Shown: positions 47,793 through 56,636 of the stretch, in pieces
Layout of the letters: every line of letters begins with the position of its first letter
Numbering within the stretch: position 1 is the first letter of the stretch
Source of the DNA: Flavobacteriaceae bacterium
GTDB lineage: Bacteria > Bacteroidota > Bacteroidia > Flavobacteriales > Flavobacteriaceae
Direction of reading: 5' to 3'
Assembly (NCBI GenBank): GCA_013003555.1
Contig: JABDIV010000090.1
Coordinates: 169,356 to 233,355, forward strand
Length of the DNA: 64,000 nt
Translations under genes and position numbers: made by a program
Notes under the pieces: generated by a model
What the model was told of the DNA's origin: nothing
The model's database searches: none
What the model saw: only the letters and a program-made list of their open reading frames with translations

Positions 47793-48650
47793 ATGATCAG
47801 TCCCAAACAATTTCAGAATGAATTAGACATTATTATTGCCAATGCTATTCGCGAAGATGTGGGTGATGGGGACCATAGTTCACTCGCTTGCATACCATTA
47901 TCGGCTAAAGGAAAAGCGAAACTGCTGGTAAAAGATGAAGGTATTATTGCGGGAGTTGAATTTGCAAGGCAAGTTTTTAAAGCAGTTGATCCCAAACTTG
48001 AAATTGATGTTCGAATTAAAGATGGAACCCAAGTGTCGTATGGTGATATCGTTTTTTATGTCAGCGGTTCATCACAGGCTATTTTAAAAGCAGAGCGCCT
48101 CGTATTAAATGCCATGCAACGGATGAGCGCCATCGCGACTAAGACCAATACTTTTGTCGACTTGCTCAGAGGCACAAATACCAGGATACTTGATACGCGA
48201 AAGACCACCCCTGGAATACGAGCTCTTGAAAAATGGGCAGTGACTATTGGCGGAGGTGAAAACCATCGTTTTGCATTATACGACATGATCATGTTAAAGG
48301 ACAATCATATCGATTTTGCAGGAGGTATTACCAAGGCCATTAAGAAGACCAAAGAATATCTGAATAAAACAAACAGGGATCTTAAAATCATCGTAGAGGC
48401 AAGGAATTTAGACGAGGTAAAAGAAATTCTGAAGAGCGAGGGCATTTACCGAATCCTTCTCGATAATTTTAATTATAAGGACACAAAAAAAGCGGTTAAA
48501 ATAATTGGAGATCATTGTCTTACCGAATCTTCAGGTGGGATAAATATGAAAACGGTTAGGCATTATGCCGAATGTGGCGTGGATTATATCTCTTCAGGGG
48601 CGTTAACCCATTCTGTGCATAACCTCGATTTAAGTTTGAAAGCAGTTTAG
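47793..48650 (+). CDS. nadC: Nicotinate-nucleotide pyrophosphorylase, carboxylating
   Basis: A 285-residue quinolinate phosphoribosyltransferase that makes nicotinate mononucleotide in de novo NAD synthesis. Typical stretches are ANAIREDVGDGDHSSLACIP, AERLVLNAMQRMSAIATKT, the substrate loop DTRKTTPGIRALEKWAV with GGGENHRFALYDMIMLKDNHI, and ESSGGINMKTVRHYAECGVDYISSGAL. nadA and nadB are not in the window. The next gene follows after one base. Confidence 0.95.
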   Translation: MISPKQFQNELDIIIANAIREDVGDGDHSSLACIPLSAKGKAKLLVKDEGIIAGVEFARQVFKAVDPKLEIDVRIKDGTQVSYGDIVFYVSGSSQAILKAERLVLNAMQRMSAIATKTNTFVDLLRGTNTRILDTRKTTPGIRALEKWAVTIGGGENHRFALYDMIMLKDNHIDFAGGITKAIKKTKEYLNKTNRDLKIIVEARNLDEVKEILKSEGIYRILLDNFNYKDTKKAVKIIGDHCLTESSGGINMKTVRHYAECGVDYISSGALTHSVHNLDLSLKAV

Positions 48651-48651
48651 T

Positions 48652-49593
48652 ATGTCGGCAGAGATAGAAGAAAAACTGGATAAAATCCCTGGGATCAATT
48701 TAATTGTTCGATTACTCAAGAGAATCAAATTACCCGGGTTTGAAGGACTTTCTCTGTATGATTTATTGGAGATGTATATAATCGGAATTGTCGAAGGTGC
48801 TTTAACGACCAGAGCGAGTGCAATTGCGTTTAACTTTTTTACAGCTATTTTTCCATTTCTGTTGTTTGTTATAATCATTATCCCATATATCCCTTTCGAA
48901 AACTTTCAGGAGCAGTTCCTCATATTTTTGAATTCATTTCTGCCACCGCAAACTTCCGATTTCTTTAATGAGAACATATTCGAGAACATCAATCGCAGCA
49001 GCAGCGGAAAACTGATATCAACGGTTTTCCTCCTCTCCCTGATTCTTATGGCCAACGGGGTGAGCGCTGTATTTTCAGGATTTGAACATTCGTATCACGA
49101 CCAACTCACCAGAACAGTAGTCAAGCAATACCTCTTTGCCATGGGTGTTTCCATTATACTCGCGTTTTTGGTTATCATTACCGTAGGAGTTTGGGGTTAT
49201 TTCGAGATTTATGTGGTTGAGAATTTAAAAGTGTTTGGTTACATCGATAGCGATCAGGAGCGATTGGGTATTACCTTGGGTAAATACGGATTTTTTGTGA
49301 TTATGATTTATCTGGCAACAGCTACCTTGTATTACTTCGGAACCAAAGAGGGCAGGCATTCCAGATTTTTCTCAATCGGGGCCTTATTGACAACCCTGCT
49401 TATCATTTTGACCTCCTATTTATTTGGAATTTATATCGAGAATTTTTCCAAGTTTAATGAACTCTACGGATCTATCGGTGCCTTGTTGATCTTGCTGTTT
49501 TACCTTTGGTTGAATTCCAATATTTTGTTATTGGGTTTCGAACTTAATGTTTCCCTTTATAAATTGAGACCAAAAGCGCCAGATGATGAGTAG
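48652..49593 (+). CDS. YihY/BrkB-family membrane protein
   Basis: A 313-residue inner membrane protein with six helices. TTRASAIAFNFFTAIFPFLLFVI matches the YihY signature (A-x-A-Y-F-x-x-x-S-x-x-P-x in most members, here AIAFNFFTAIFPF), and SIGALLILLFYLWLNSNILLLGFELN is the conserved C-terminal helix pair. The family was once named RNase BN in error; its function is unknown. It directly follows nadC and overlaps the DUF2147 gene by 11 bases, so these three form an operon. Confidence 0.9.
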   Translation: MSAEIEEKLDKIPGINLIVRLLKRIKLPGFEGLSLYDLLEMYIIGIVEGALTTRASAIAFNFFTAIFPFLLFVIIIIPYIPFENFQEQFLIFLNSFLPPQTSDFFNENIFENINRSSSGKLISTVFLLSLILMANGVSAVFSGFEHSYHDQLTRTVVKQYLFAMGVSIILAFLVIITVGVWGYFEIYVVENLKVFGYIDSDQERLGITLGKYGFFVIMIYLATATLYYFGTKEGRHSRFFSIGALLTTLLIILTSYLFGIYIENFSKFNELYGSIGALLILLFYLWLNSNILLLGFELNVSLYKLRPKAPDDE

Positions 49594-50008
49594 ATTTCAA
49601 TTTGTTCTTCTTTTAATCGTCTCGACTTCAAACCTACAGTCTCAGACAATCATCGGAAAATGGAAAACCGTTGATGGTTTAAGCGGTGAGCAAAAATCCG
49701 TTGTGGAGATCTTTGAACGAGATGGTGAAGTCTTCGGTAAAATCATTGAAATCCTGAATCCTGACCAAAAAAATGCCATTTGTAAAAAATGTGATGGTGA
49801 AGAAAAGAACAGACCTGTCCTCGGACTGGAATTGATCAAGAATATGAAGCCTGATGGCAAATATTATCGAAAAGGAACGATTTTCGACCCGGAAAATGGC
49901 AAACGATTTCGATGTCGATTGGTTTTAACCGATGATTCTGATGTTCTCCAGGTACGAGGATATATCGCATTCTTATATGCTACACAATATTGGCTTCGAG
50001 TGGAGTAG
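49583..50008 (+). CDS. DUF2147 exported protein
   Basis: A 141-residue exported protein with signal peptide SRFQFVLLLIVSTSNLQSQ and one DUF2147 domain: IIGKWKTVDGLSGEQKSVVEIFERDG, FGKIIEILNPDQKNAICKKCDGE and PDGKYYRKGTIFDPENGKRFRCRL. The domain is an eight-stranded lipocalin-like barrel in relatives; ligand unknown. A CKKC pair may form a disulphide or bind a metal. A second ATG one codon later is equally possible as start. Confidence 0.88.
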   Translation: MMSRFQFVLLLIVSTSNLQSQTIIGKWKTVDGLSGEQKSVVEIFERDGEVFGKIIEILNPDQKNAICKKCDGEEKNRPVLGLELIKNMKPDGKYYRKGTIFDPENGKRFRCRLVLTDDSDVLQVRGYIAFLYATQYWLRVE

Positions 50009-50076
50009 TGGTGAGTTGTTAAAAACAGTTAGCAGCTGTTGCTGAATTTCTCATTTTTACATTTTACCTTTATCCC

Positions 50077-52530
50077 GTGCAGTTATTTATCGATGTCATA
50101 TTACCCATTCCACTCGAAAAATTATTTACCTATAGCGTTACTTCAGAAGAGGCCGAAATAGTTGAACCAGGTATTCGGGTTGCTGTACCCTTCGGTAAAA
50201 CAAAGCTTTATACTGCGATTGTTTATCAAATTCACGATGATCCACCGCAGGTTTATGAAGCTAAACCGATTCACCAGGTTCTTGATGACGCTCCTGTGGT
50301 GACCCCAACACAGTTTAAACTTTGGTCATGGATGTCTGCTTATTATATGTGCACTCTCGGGGAGATCATGCGTTCGGCCTTACCCAGTGCTTTCCTACTG
50401 GAAAGCGAGACCATGATCGTATTAAACAAGGATAAAGAGCATGATGAATCGCGTTTAAATGATGATGAGTTCCTGGTTTTTGAAGCCTTGCAGCATCAAC
50501 AAACACTAAAAGCGGATAACGTTGGTGAAATTCTGGATAAAAAATCAATTCTTCCCATTTTAAAAAATCTTTACGATAAAGATGTGATTCACATTTTTGA
50601 AGAGGTTCGGGAAAAATATAAGCCAAAATTGGTGCGATTTGTTCAGCTAAACGATGACTACTCTCAGGAAAATTCTCTTGAGGAATTGCTGAAAAATCTC
50701 AACAGGGCTCCTAAACAACGCGATGCTTTGATGGCCTATTTTAGTCTTCACCGTCCTGATAAGCCCCTTGTAAAAGTGTCTGAACTCAAAGCGGCAAGCC
50801 GGGCGACATCCTCCCAGATCAAATCACTTATAGAAAAGGGTGTTTTTTCTGAACAATTAATGGAAATCGATCGAATCGAATCATATAAAGGTTTAGAAGG
50901 AAGCCCCAAGGCATTAACGCCTATACAGGAATCAGCCTTCGATCAGATATCTGAAAATTTCAAAGCCTGTAAAATCACACTTCTTCATGGTGTTACCTCA
51001 TCGGGTAAAACCGAAATATATGTCAAGCTTATTCGAGAGGTGATCGACAGGGGACAACAAGTCCTGTACCTGGTTCCAGAGATTGCCCTGACCACCCAAC
51101 TGGTGAGTCGGATGAACCGGTTTTTCGGCAAGGAACTTTCGGTGTATCATTCGAGATACAGCCTGAATGAACGGGTAGAGGTTTGGCAGCATGTCAGACA
51201 GCAAAGCGAAAAGGCGAAAATCGTTTTAGGCGCAAGATCGGCAGTATTATTACCATATAAGAATTTAGGTCTTATTATCATTGATGAGGAGCATGAACCG
51301 TCATATAAACAATTCGATCCTGCACCACGTTATCATGCACGTGACACAGCGGTCATTCTTGCCGATTTATTTAAGGCAAATACCGTAATGGGATCGGCGA
51401 CGCCCAGTATCGAATCCTACTATAATACGACTACCGGAAAATATAGACTAGTTGAGTTAAAGGAACGCTATAATAAGCTCTTGATGCCTGCCATAGAGAT
51501 TGTAGATCTCAAAGACAAGTATCGAAGGAAGCGGATGACAGGACACTTCAGTGACCGATTGTTGGAATTGATAACCGAGACCTTAAATGAAAAGAACCAG
51601 GTTATTTTATTTCAGAATCGACGCGGGTTCTCACCAATAGTTGAATGTAATACATGCGGACACTCACCACAATGTTTGAATTGCGACGTGAGCCTAACAT
51701 ATCATCAGTATCGGAATCAGCTGCGCTGCCATTATTGCGGGCATCATATGAATATGATAAAAACCTGTGCAGCTTGCGGGAGTCCTGACCTTGATAGTAA
51801 AGGATTTGGAACCGAGCAAATAGAAGAAGAGGCAAAGGCACTTTTTCCTGAAGCTCGGGTTAGTCGCATGGATCTCGATACCACCCGAGGCAAGCACAGC
51901 TATGATAAGATCATTTCGGCCCTTGAGAATCGGGAAATCGATATACTGGTAGGCACCCAGATGTTAACTAAGGGTCTTGATTTTCGACACGTAAAGGTTG
52001 TTGGCATCATGAATGCCGACTCGATGCTTAATTTCCCTGACTTTAGGGCTCATGAGCGCAGTTTTCAATTAATGCAGCAAGTGGCGGGTCGATCGGGTCG
52101 AACCGACGAACAAGGCAAGGTTATCATTCAGAGTTTTAATCCTTTTCACCGAATCGTTCAGCAGGTGAGCGATTATAATTATACCGACATGTTTAATGAG
52201 CAGTTGGAAGACCGAAGAAACTATCACTATCCGCCCTTTTACCGACTGATAAGGATCACTTTAAGGCATAAGGATTTTAATAAGGTGAACTCGGGTGCTG
52301 AATGGATGGCCAAGGCATTGCGTCTTCAATTGAGGTCGGAAGTGCTTGGGCCTGAATTTCCACCAATAGCACGCATACGTCGGCAATACAATAAAAATAT
52401 TTTGATTAAAATCGGTCCCGGTCAACCGATTCAAAAAACAAAAGAAGCTATCCTGAAAATCAGAAATAGCTTCTTGAGTGTAAAAGATTTTCGACCTATT
52501 CGAGTAATATTAAATGTCGATTACTATTGA
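50077..52530 (+). CDS. priA: Primosomal protein N' (replication restart helicase)
   Basis: An 817-residue PriA helicase that recognises stalled forks and reloads the replicative helicase. The start is a GTG at 50077 (residue 1 followed by QLFIDVILPIPLEKLF). The N-terminal fork-binding domain is followed by the helicase core with Walker A GVTSSGKTEIY, motif II IIDEEHEPSYKQ, and between them QNRRGFSPIVECNTCGH. The zinc site uses four CxxC-type pairs (CNTCGHSPQCLNC, CHYCGHH, CAACGSPD). VAGRSGRTDEQGKVIIQ is motif VI. Full length. No TAnnTTTG box, only TACCTTTA at 50065. Confidence 0.96.
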   Translation: MQLFIDVILPIPLEKLFTYSVTSEEAEIVEPGIRVAVPFGKTKLYTAIVYQIHDDPPQVYEAKPIHQVLDDAPVVTPTQFKLWSWMSAYYMCTLGEIMRSALPSAFLLESETMIVLNKDKEHDESRLNDDEFLVFEALQHQQTLKADNVGEILDKKSILPILKNLYDKDVIHIFEEVREKYKPKLVRFVQLNDDYSQENSLEELLKNLNRAPKQRDALMAYFSLHRPDKPLVKVSELKAASRATSSQIKSLIEKGVFSEQLMEIDRIESYKGLEGSPKALTPIQESAFDQISENFKACKITLLHGVTSSGKTEIYVKLIREVIDRGQQVLYLVPEIALTTQLVSRMNRFFGKELSVYHSRYSLNERVEVWQHVRQQSEKAKIVLGARSAVLLPYKNLGLIIIDEEHEPSYKQFDPAPRYHARDTAVILADLFKANTVMGSATPSIESYYNTTTGKYRLVELKERYNKLLMPAIEIVDLKDKYRRKRMTGHFSDRLLELITETLNEKNQVILFQNRRGFSPIVECNTCGHSPQCLNCDVSLTYHQYRNQLRCHYCGHHMNMIKTCAACGSPDLDSKGFGTEQIEEEAKALFPEARVSRMDLDTTRGKHSYDKIISALENREIDILVGTQMLTKGLDFRHVKVVGIMNADSMLNFPDFRAHERSFQLMQQVAGRSGRTDEQGKVIIQSFNPFHRIVQQVSDYNYTDMFNEQLEDRRNYHYPPFYRLIRITLRHKDFNKVNSGAEWMAKALRLQLRSEVLGPEFPPIARIRRQYNKNILIKIGPGQPIQKTKEAILKIRNSFLSVKDFRPIRVILNVDYY

Positions 52531-52534
52531 GGGT

Positions 52535-53230
52535 TTAAATATTGTTCAGGGCATCAACCAGTTGAGTCTTTTTATTTCTGCTCAACGGAATTTCAAATGA
52601 TCCCACTTCTACATTTTTGCTGTTAAAGCGATCGATTTTATCTAAGTTTACGATATAGGATTTGTGAATTCTCAGGAATTTACCCACAGGCAATTCGGCT
52701 TCAAAGGCTTTCATTGTTGAGAGCACCACCAGGCTGTTTTCTTCGGTAACCAATTTAACATAATCACCTAAGGCCTCAATCCACTTGATATCCTTGATAT
52801 AAACCTTTCGCTTTTTAAGGTTGCTTTTTACAAAAATATGCTCACCATCGGTTTCATTGAAGTCTAATTTGAGTTTATGCTGCTCAATAGCCTTTTCAAC
52901 GGCTGTATTAAATCGTTCTCTGGTGATTGGTTTTTGGAGGTAATCGGTAGCATCATAATTAAACGCCTTGAACGCATATTCTGTTTTACCGGTTACGAAA
53001 ATGATCTGTGGCTTGTTGTTTAAAACATCAAGCAGCTCGAAGCCGTTTAAAACAGGCATTTCGATGTCTAAAAAGATCAGATCTACTTTGTGTGTATTGA
53101 GTCCGTTTTTGGTTTCAAGGGCACTGCTATATTCTGCAATCAAATTGAGAGAAGGATGATTCTCAATCAACTTGACAATAGATAAGCGTTGAATTGCGGA
53201 ATCATCTACAACAACACAATTTAAAGTCAT
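52535..53230 (-). CDS. LytTR-family response regulator
   Basis: A 231-residue response regulator: receiver domain with the phosphorylation site Asp in LIFLDIEMPVLNGFELL (about 54), Thr/Lys switch residues in IIFVTGKTEYAFKAF, and a LytTR DNA-binding domain from about 130 (HIFVKSNLKKRKVYIKDIKWIEALGDYVKLV, FLRIHKSYIVNLDKID). No histidine kinase gene is adjacent, so the partner must be elsewhere. It converges with priA with no obvious terminator. Targets unknown. Confidence 0.92.
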   Translation of the reverse strand: MTLNCVVVDDSAIQRLSIVKLIENHPSLNLIAEYSSALETKNGLNTHKVDLIFLDIEMPVLNGFELLDVLNNKPQIIFVTGKTEYAFKAFNYDATDYLQKPITRERFNTAVEKAIEQHKLKLDFNETDGEHIFVKSNLKKRKVYIKDIKWIEALGDYVKLVTEENSLVVLSTMKAFEAELPVGKFLRIHKSYIVNLDKIDRFNSKNVEVGSFEIPLSRNKKTQLVDALNNI

Positions 53231-53364
53231 AACATTTAATATTTTAGGTTAAGATATCGACAATAGTACAAAAAATTCGGTTAAAAACCAAAAAACATCG
53301 ACAAAGTGTATGTTTTAACAAAACATTAACAGAATTTAATTCAATTAAAATTAGATCAAAAATG

Positions 53365-53395
53365 TTGCCAAAGCACTTTAGAATACTTATTTTTG
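53365..53395 (+). promoter_or_regulatory. Promoter of the rpsF-rpsR-rplI operon
   Basis: TTG at 53365-53367, 20-nt spacer and TATTTTTG at 53388-53395, 33 bases before the rpsF ATG at 53428. Confidence 0.75.
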
Positions 53396-53427
53396 CAGCC
53401 GTTTATTAACAATTTTAAATAATTAAT

Positions 53428-53766
53428 ATGAATCATTACGAAACTGTTTTCATTTTGAATCCCGTTTTATCTGAAGAACAGATAAAGGAAACAGTAAAAA
53501 AGTACGAGGCCTTCATAGTTTCTAAAGGAGCAAAGATGATCGCTAAGGAAGATTGGGGCTTGAAAAAACTTGCCTACCCGATCCAAAACAAAAAAAGTGG
53601 TTTCTATCACCTTTTTGAATACACCGTCGACGGAAGCGCAATTAATGAGCTTGAGGTCGAATTCAGACGAGATGAGCGTTTTATGCGCTATCTAACGGTT
53701 AAATTAGACAAGCATGCAATTGCCTGGGCCGAGAAAAGACGAAATAGAAACAAGGAAAAAGCGTAA
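53428..53766 (+). CDS. rpsF: Ribosomal protein S6
   Basis: A 112-residue small-subunit protein: [40 protein letters not shown] and [19 protein letters not shown] are typical of S6. It forms a heterodimer with S18 on the 30S platform, and the S18 gene follows after two bases. No ssb gene lies between rpsF and rpsR, unlike in many Gram-positive bacteria. Confidence 0.97.
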   Translation: MNHYETVFILNPVLSEEQIKETVKKYEAFIVSKGAKMIAKEDWGLKKLAYPIQNKKSGFYHLFEYTVDGSAINELEVEFRRDERFMRYLTVKLDKHAIAWAEKRRNRNKEKA

Positions 53767-53768
53767 TT

Positions 53769-54065
53769 ATGGCATCGATTGAACAACAAGCAAAAGGAAA
53801 AAAAGATGGTGAGATCAGGTATCTTACCCCACTTAACATAGAAACGATAAAAACCAAGAAGTACTGTCGTTTCAAAAAATCAGGAATTAAATATATCGAT
53901 TATAAAGATCCTGATTTTCTGACTAAATTCGTTAATGAACAAGGCAAGCTTTTGCCAAGACGATTAACCGGAACATCACTGAAGTACCAAAGAAAAGTAT
54001 CTGTTGCTGTTAAGCGTGCACGTCATCTGGCACTTATGCCTTACGTTACAGACCTTTTAAAATAA
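53769..54065 (+). CDS. rpsR: Ribosomal protein S18
   Basis: A 98-residue S18 with the core [45 protein letters not shown] and [13 protein letters not shown]. The N-terminal extension [22 protein letters not shown] is longer than in E. coli and is usual in Bacteroidota. One cysteine remains in the KKYCRF stretch. Second gene of the S6-S18-L9 operon. Confidence 0.97.
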   Translation: MASIEQQAKGKKDGEIRYLTPLNIETIKTKKYCRFKKSGIKYIDYKDPDFLTKFVNEQGKLLPRRLTGTSLKYQRKVSVAVKRARHLALMPYVTDLLK

Positions 54066-54077
54066 ACTAGCATAACT

Positions 54078-54530
54078 ATGGAATTAATATTGAAACAAGA
54101 CGTCGAAGGACTCGGATTCAAGGATGACATTGTAACGGTTAAAAATGGTTATGGTAGAAATTTCCTTATTCCGCAGGGATACGCATCATTAGCGACCCCT
54201 TCGGCAAAAAAGGTTCTTGAAGAGAATTTAAGACAACGAGCATACAAAGAGAAGAAGGTTATCGACGACGCCAACGAACTGGCTGAGACGCTTCAGGCTC
54301 TAGAAATTAAAATAGCAGCTAAAGTAGGATCTGGCGATAAACTTTTTGGTTCAGTAAACAATATCAACCTTGCTGAAGCACTCGAAAAGGAAGGCCATGA
54401 AATCGATAAAAAGTTCATCAGCGTAGTCGGTGGACATGTGAAACGACTGGGTAAGTATGATGCGGTTATTCGATTGCACCGTGAAGTGTCAGTCGACCTG
54501 CCTTTCGAGGTTATTGCACAAGCAAAATAA
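54078..54530 (+). CDS. rplI: Ribosomal protein L9
   Basis: A 150-residue L9: the N-terminal domain MELILKQDVEGLGFKDDIVTV KNGYGRNFLIPQGYA is joined by a long helix (KKVLEENLRQRAYKEKKVID) to the C-terminal domain ending FEVIAQAK. It binds 23S rRNA near the L1 stalk and helps keep the reading frame. Last gene of the operon, followed by a strong terminator. Confidence 0.97.
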   Translation: MELILKQDVEGLGFKDDIVTVKNGYGRNFLIPQGYASLATPSAKKVLEENLRQRAYKEKKVIDDANELAETLQALEIKIAAKVGSGDKLFGSVNNINLAEALEKEGHEIDKKFISVVGGHVKRLGKYDAVIRLHREVSVDLPFEVIAQAK

Positions 54531-54565
54531 TCGGCTCGGTAAACTTCTTGCTGATAAGAATTAAT

Positions 54566-54590
54566 AAACCGCTCTCTGAGCGGTTTTTTT
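54566..54590 (+). terminator. Intrinsic terminator of the rpsF operon
   Basis: AAACCGCTC pairs with GAGCGGTTT around TCT, ending in a T7 run. Confidence 0.92.
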
Positions 54591-54658
54591 ATGGCTTAAT
54601 ATTAAATTCTACCATTCATCTAATTAAAAACCATATACAATATTCTAAGTTTAATTTA

Positions 54659-54666
54659 TAAATTTG
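54659..54666 (+). promoter_or_regulatory. -7 promoter box of the DUF6495 gene
   Basis: TAAATTTG, exact TAnnTTTG, 25 bases before the ATG at 54692. It is followed immediately by a terminator-like hairpin, so promoter and terminator overlap in sequence. No TTG at the usual -33 position. Confidence 0.5.
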
Positions 54667-54667
54667 C

Positions 54668-54691
54668 GCCCTCAACGAGGGCACTTTTTTT
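54668..54691 (+). terminator. Terminator-like hairpin directly before the DUF6495 start codon
   Basis: GCCCTC pairs with GAGGGC around AAC, followed by AC and T7 that runs into the ATG. It could stop read-through from the rpsF operon, or act as an attenuator if transcription starts upstream of it. Confidence 0.6.
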
Positions 54692-55162
54692 ATGAAATAT
54701 AAGAGACTTACCAAAGAACAGTTCGAAGAATTACACCAGGAGTTCATTAATTTTTTAGCCACCCAATCGATCACTCCTAATGAGTGGGCTTCGATAAAAC
54801 AAGATAAACCGGAAGTTGCCGAGGCGGAGCTCGATGTTTTCAGTGATTTGGTTTGGGAAGGCGTTATCTCACAAATAAAGTACCTTGAAAACATCTCACC
54901 ACAACATCTGTATTTATTTGAATTCCGTGAAGAGCATATTCGGTTAATCGGATTAAAACTTATGAATTCCGATATTGACCTGACAACTTCGGAAGGATTT
55001 GACTGGTTACGCCAAAATCTCTTGGACGACAGTGTGGAACTCTTCCAGGCAAAAAAGGAATATTCCGATGACAGACAAATGGATCGTTTTCATTTAATCG
55101 AGCAGGGAGCGGTCATCACTAAAGGTGATCTCTTCCGGTATTTTGAAAAATTGGTTGGCTAA
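54692..55162 (+). CDS. DUF6495 family protein
   Basis: A 156-residue soluble protein, mostly helical and acidic: YKRLTKEQFEELHQEFINFL, SITPNEWASIKQDKPEVAEAELDVFSDLVWE and GLKLMNSDIDLTTSEGFDWL. This is the DUF6495 family of Bacteroidota, usually placed between rplI and hisS as it is here. It has no cysteines or recognisable active site. Function unknown; its fixed place beside translation genes hints at a link to translation. Confidence 0.85.
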   Translation: MKYKRLTKEQFEELHQEFINFLATQSITPNEWASIKQDKPEVAEAELDVFSDLVWEGVISQIKYLENISPQHLYLFEFREEHIRLIGLKLMNSDIDLTTSEGFDWLRQNLLDDSVELFQAKKEYSDDRQMDRFHLIEQGAVITKGDLFRYFEKLVG

Positions 55163-55203
55163 ACCCGTTAAAAATTGAGATATTTGTTCTCCAGCTGATA
55201 ATC

Positions 55204-56574
55204 ATGGCACAAAAACCGAGAATACCGAAAGGAACAAGAGATTTTTCACCACAAGAAGTGGTCAAGCGTCAATTCATCATGAATACCGTCATACGGAATT
55301 TTGAGCGCTTTGGATTTATGCCGATCGAGACACCCAGCATGGAATTGTCTGATACGTTATTGGGAAAATATGGGGAAGAAGGCGACCGGCTGATTTTTAA
55401 AATTCTCAATTCAGGTGATTATCTTAAGAAGGTTGATGACGGTTTATTAGGCGCCAAAAATTCGAATGCAGTGTCCTACGCTATTTCTGAAAAAGCCTTA
55501 CGCTATGACCTTACCGTTCCTTTCGCACGTTATGTTGTACAACATCAGAATGAAATCGATTTTCCCTTTAAACGATATCAAATTCAGCCAGTATGGCGTG
55601 CCGATCGTCCCCAGAAAGGACGATTTAGAGAGTTTTATCAGTGTGATGCCGATGTTGTAGGCAGCAAATCCTTATGGCAGGAGGTTGAATTCGTTCAGCT
55701 ATATGATGCTGTGTTCAGTGATCTCGGTCTCGATCATGTGACCATAAAAATCAATAACAGGAAAATTTTAAGTGGTATTGCCGAAGTTTGCGGCATTTCC
55801 GACCGATTTGTCGATTTCACGGTAGCCCTTGATAAACTCGACAAAATTGGTAAGCAGAAGGTTGAAGAGGAGCTCCATGTAAAGGGTATTTCTAAGACTG
55901 CTATCGCTCAATTAGATCCTATTTTCAGTTTGGATGGTTCGATCGGTGAAAAACTGGCACAACTGAAAATCATGCTTAAAAAATCCTCTGAAGGCCTTTC
56001 GGGTGTTGAGGATCTCGAATTTATATTGAAGAGTATAACTCAACTTGGATTGAGATCGGCTATTCTTGATCTGGATATTAAATTGGCCAGAGGCCTAAAC
56101 TATTATACGGGCACAATTTATGAGGTTGCAGCACCAAAAGGTATTGCCATTGGATCGATAGGAGGTGGCGGGCGCTATGATGACCTCGCCGGGATCTTTG
56201 GATTAAAGGACGTTAGCGGCGTCGGAATTAGTTTCGGACTCGATCGTATCTATATGGCTCTTGAAGAGGTTAACGGCTTCCCTAATGCGGTTAGGAGGGA
56301 TGTTGATGTTTTATTTATCAATTTCGGAAGGGCGGAAGCCTTATATGCCATGAAGGCTCTAAAAACATTACGGGAATCAGGGATTAATTGTGAATTATAT
56401 CCTGATGATACCAAGCTTAATAGGCAGATGAATTATGCCAATAAAAGAGAAATTCCTTTTGTAGTAATGGCCGGGGATCAAGAAATGAGCAAACATCTAT
56501 TTACCCTAAAGAATATGTCGTCGGGAGAACAAGAGGAGCTCGACCTTGGCGGACTGGTCAGACGACTTCAATAA
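55204..56574 (+). CDS. hisS: Histidyl-tRNA synthetase
   Basis: A 456-residue class II tRNA synthetase. Motif 1 region IPKGTRDFSPQEVVKRQFI, motif 2 FKRYQIQPVWRADRPQKGRFREFYQCD, the histidine-binding stretch LARGLNYYTGTIYEV and motif 3 SGVGISFGLDRIYMAL are all intact. The C-terminal anticodon-binding domain (VDVLFINFGRAEALYAM onwards) is complete. It follows the DUF6495 gene by 41 bases and ends at a bidirectional terminator. Confidence 0.97.
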   Translation: MAQKPRIPKGTRDFSPQEVVKRQFIMNTVIRNFERFGFMPIETPSMELSDTLLGKYGEEGDRLIFKILNSGDYLKKVDDGLLGAKNSNAVSYAISEKALRYDLTVPFARYVVQHQNEIDFPFKRYQIQPVWRADRPQKGRFREFYQCDADVVGSKSLWQEVEFVQLYDAVFSDLGLDHVTIKINNRKILSGIAEVCGISDRFVDFTVALDKLDKIGKQKVEEELHVKGISKTAIAQLDPIFSLDGSIGEKLAQLKIMLKKSSEGLSGVEDLEFILKSITQLGLRSAILDLDIKLARGLNYYTGTIYEVAAPKGIAIGSIGGGGRYDDLAGIFGLKDVSGVGISFGLDRIYMALEEVNGFPNAVRRDVDVLFINFGRAEALYAMKALKTLRESGINCELYPDDTKLNRQMNYANKREIPFVVMAGDQEMSKHLFTLKNMSSGEQEELDLGGLVRRLQ

Positions 56575-56604
56575 AAAAAAGCTCCGGGTCTACAATCCGG
56601 AGCT
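56573..56604. terminator. Bidirectional terminator between hisS and the giant T9SS gene
   Basis: AGCTCCGG pairs with CCGGAGCT around a nine-base loop. The minus-strand side has a T8 run (A8 on the plus strand, overlapping the hisS stop), so it is stronger for the T9SS gene. Confidence 0.85.
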
Positions 56605-56636
56605 CTTATTAATGGGTAATTTTCATAACTATATCA

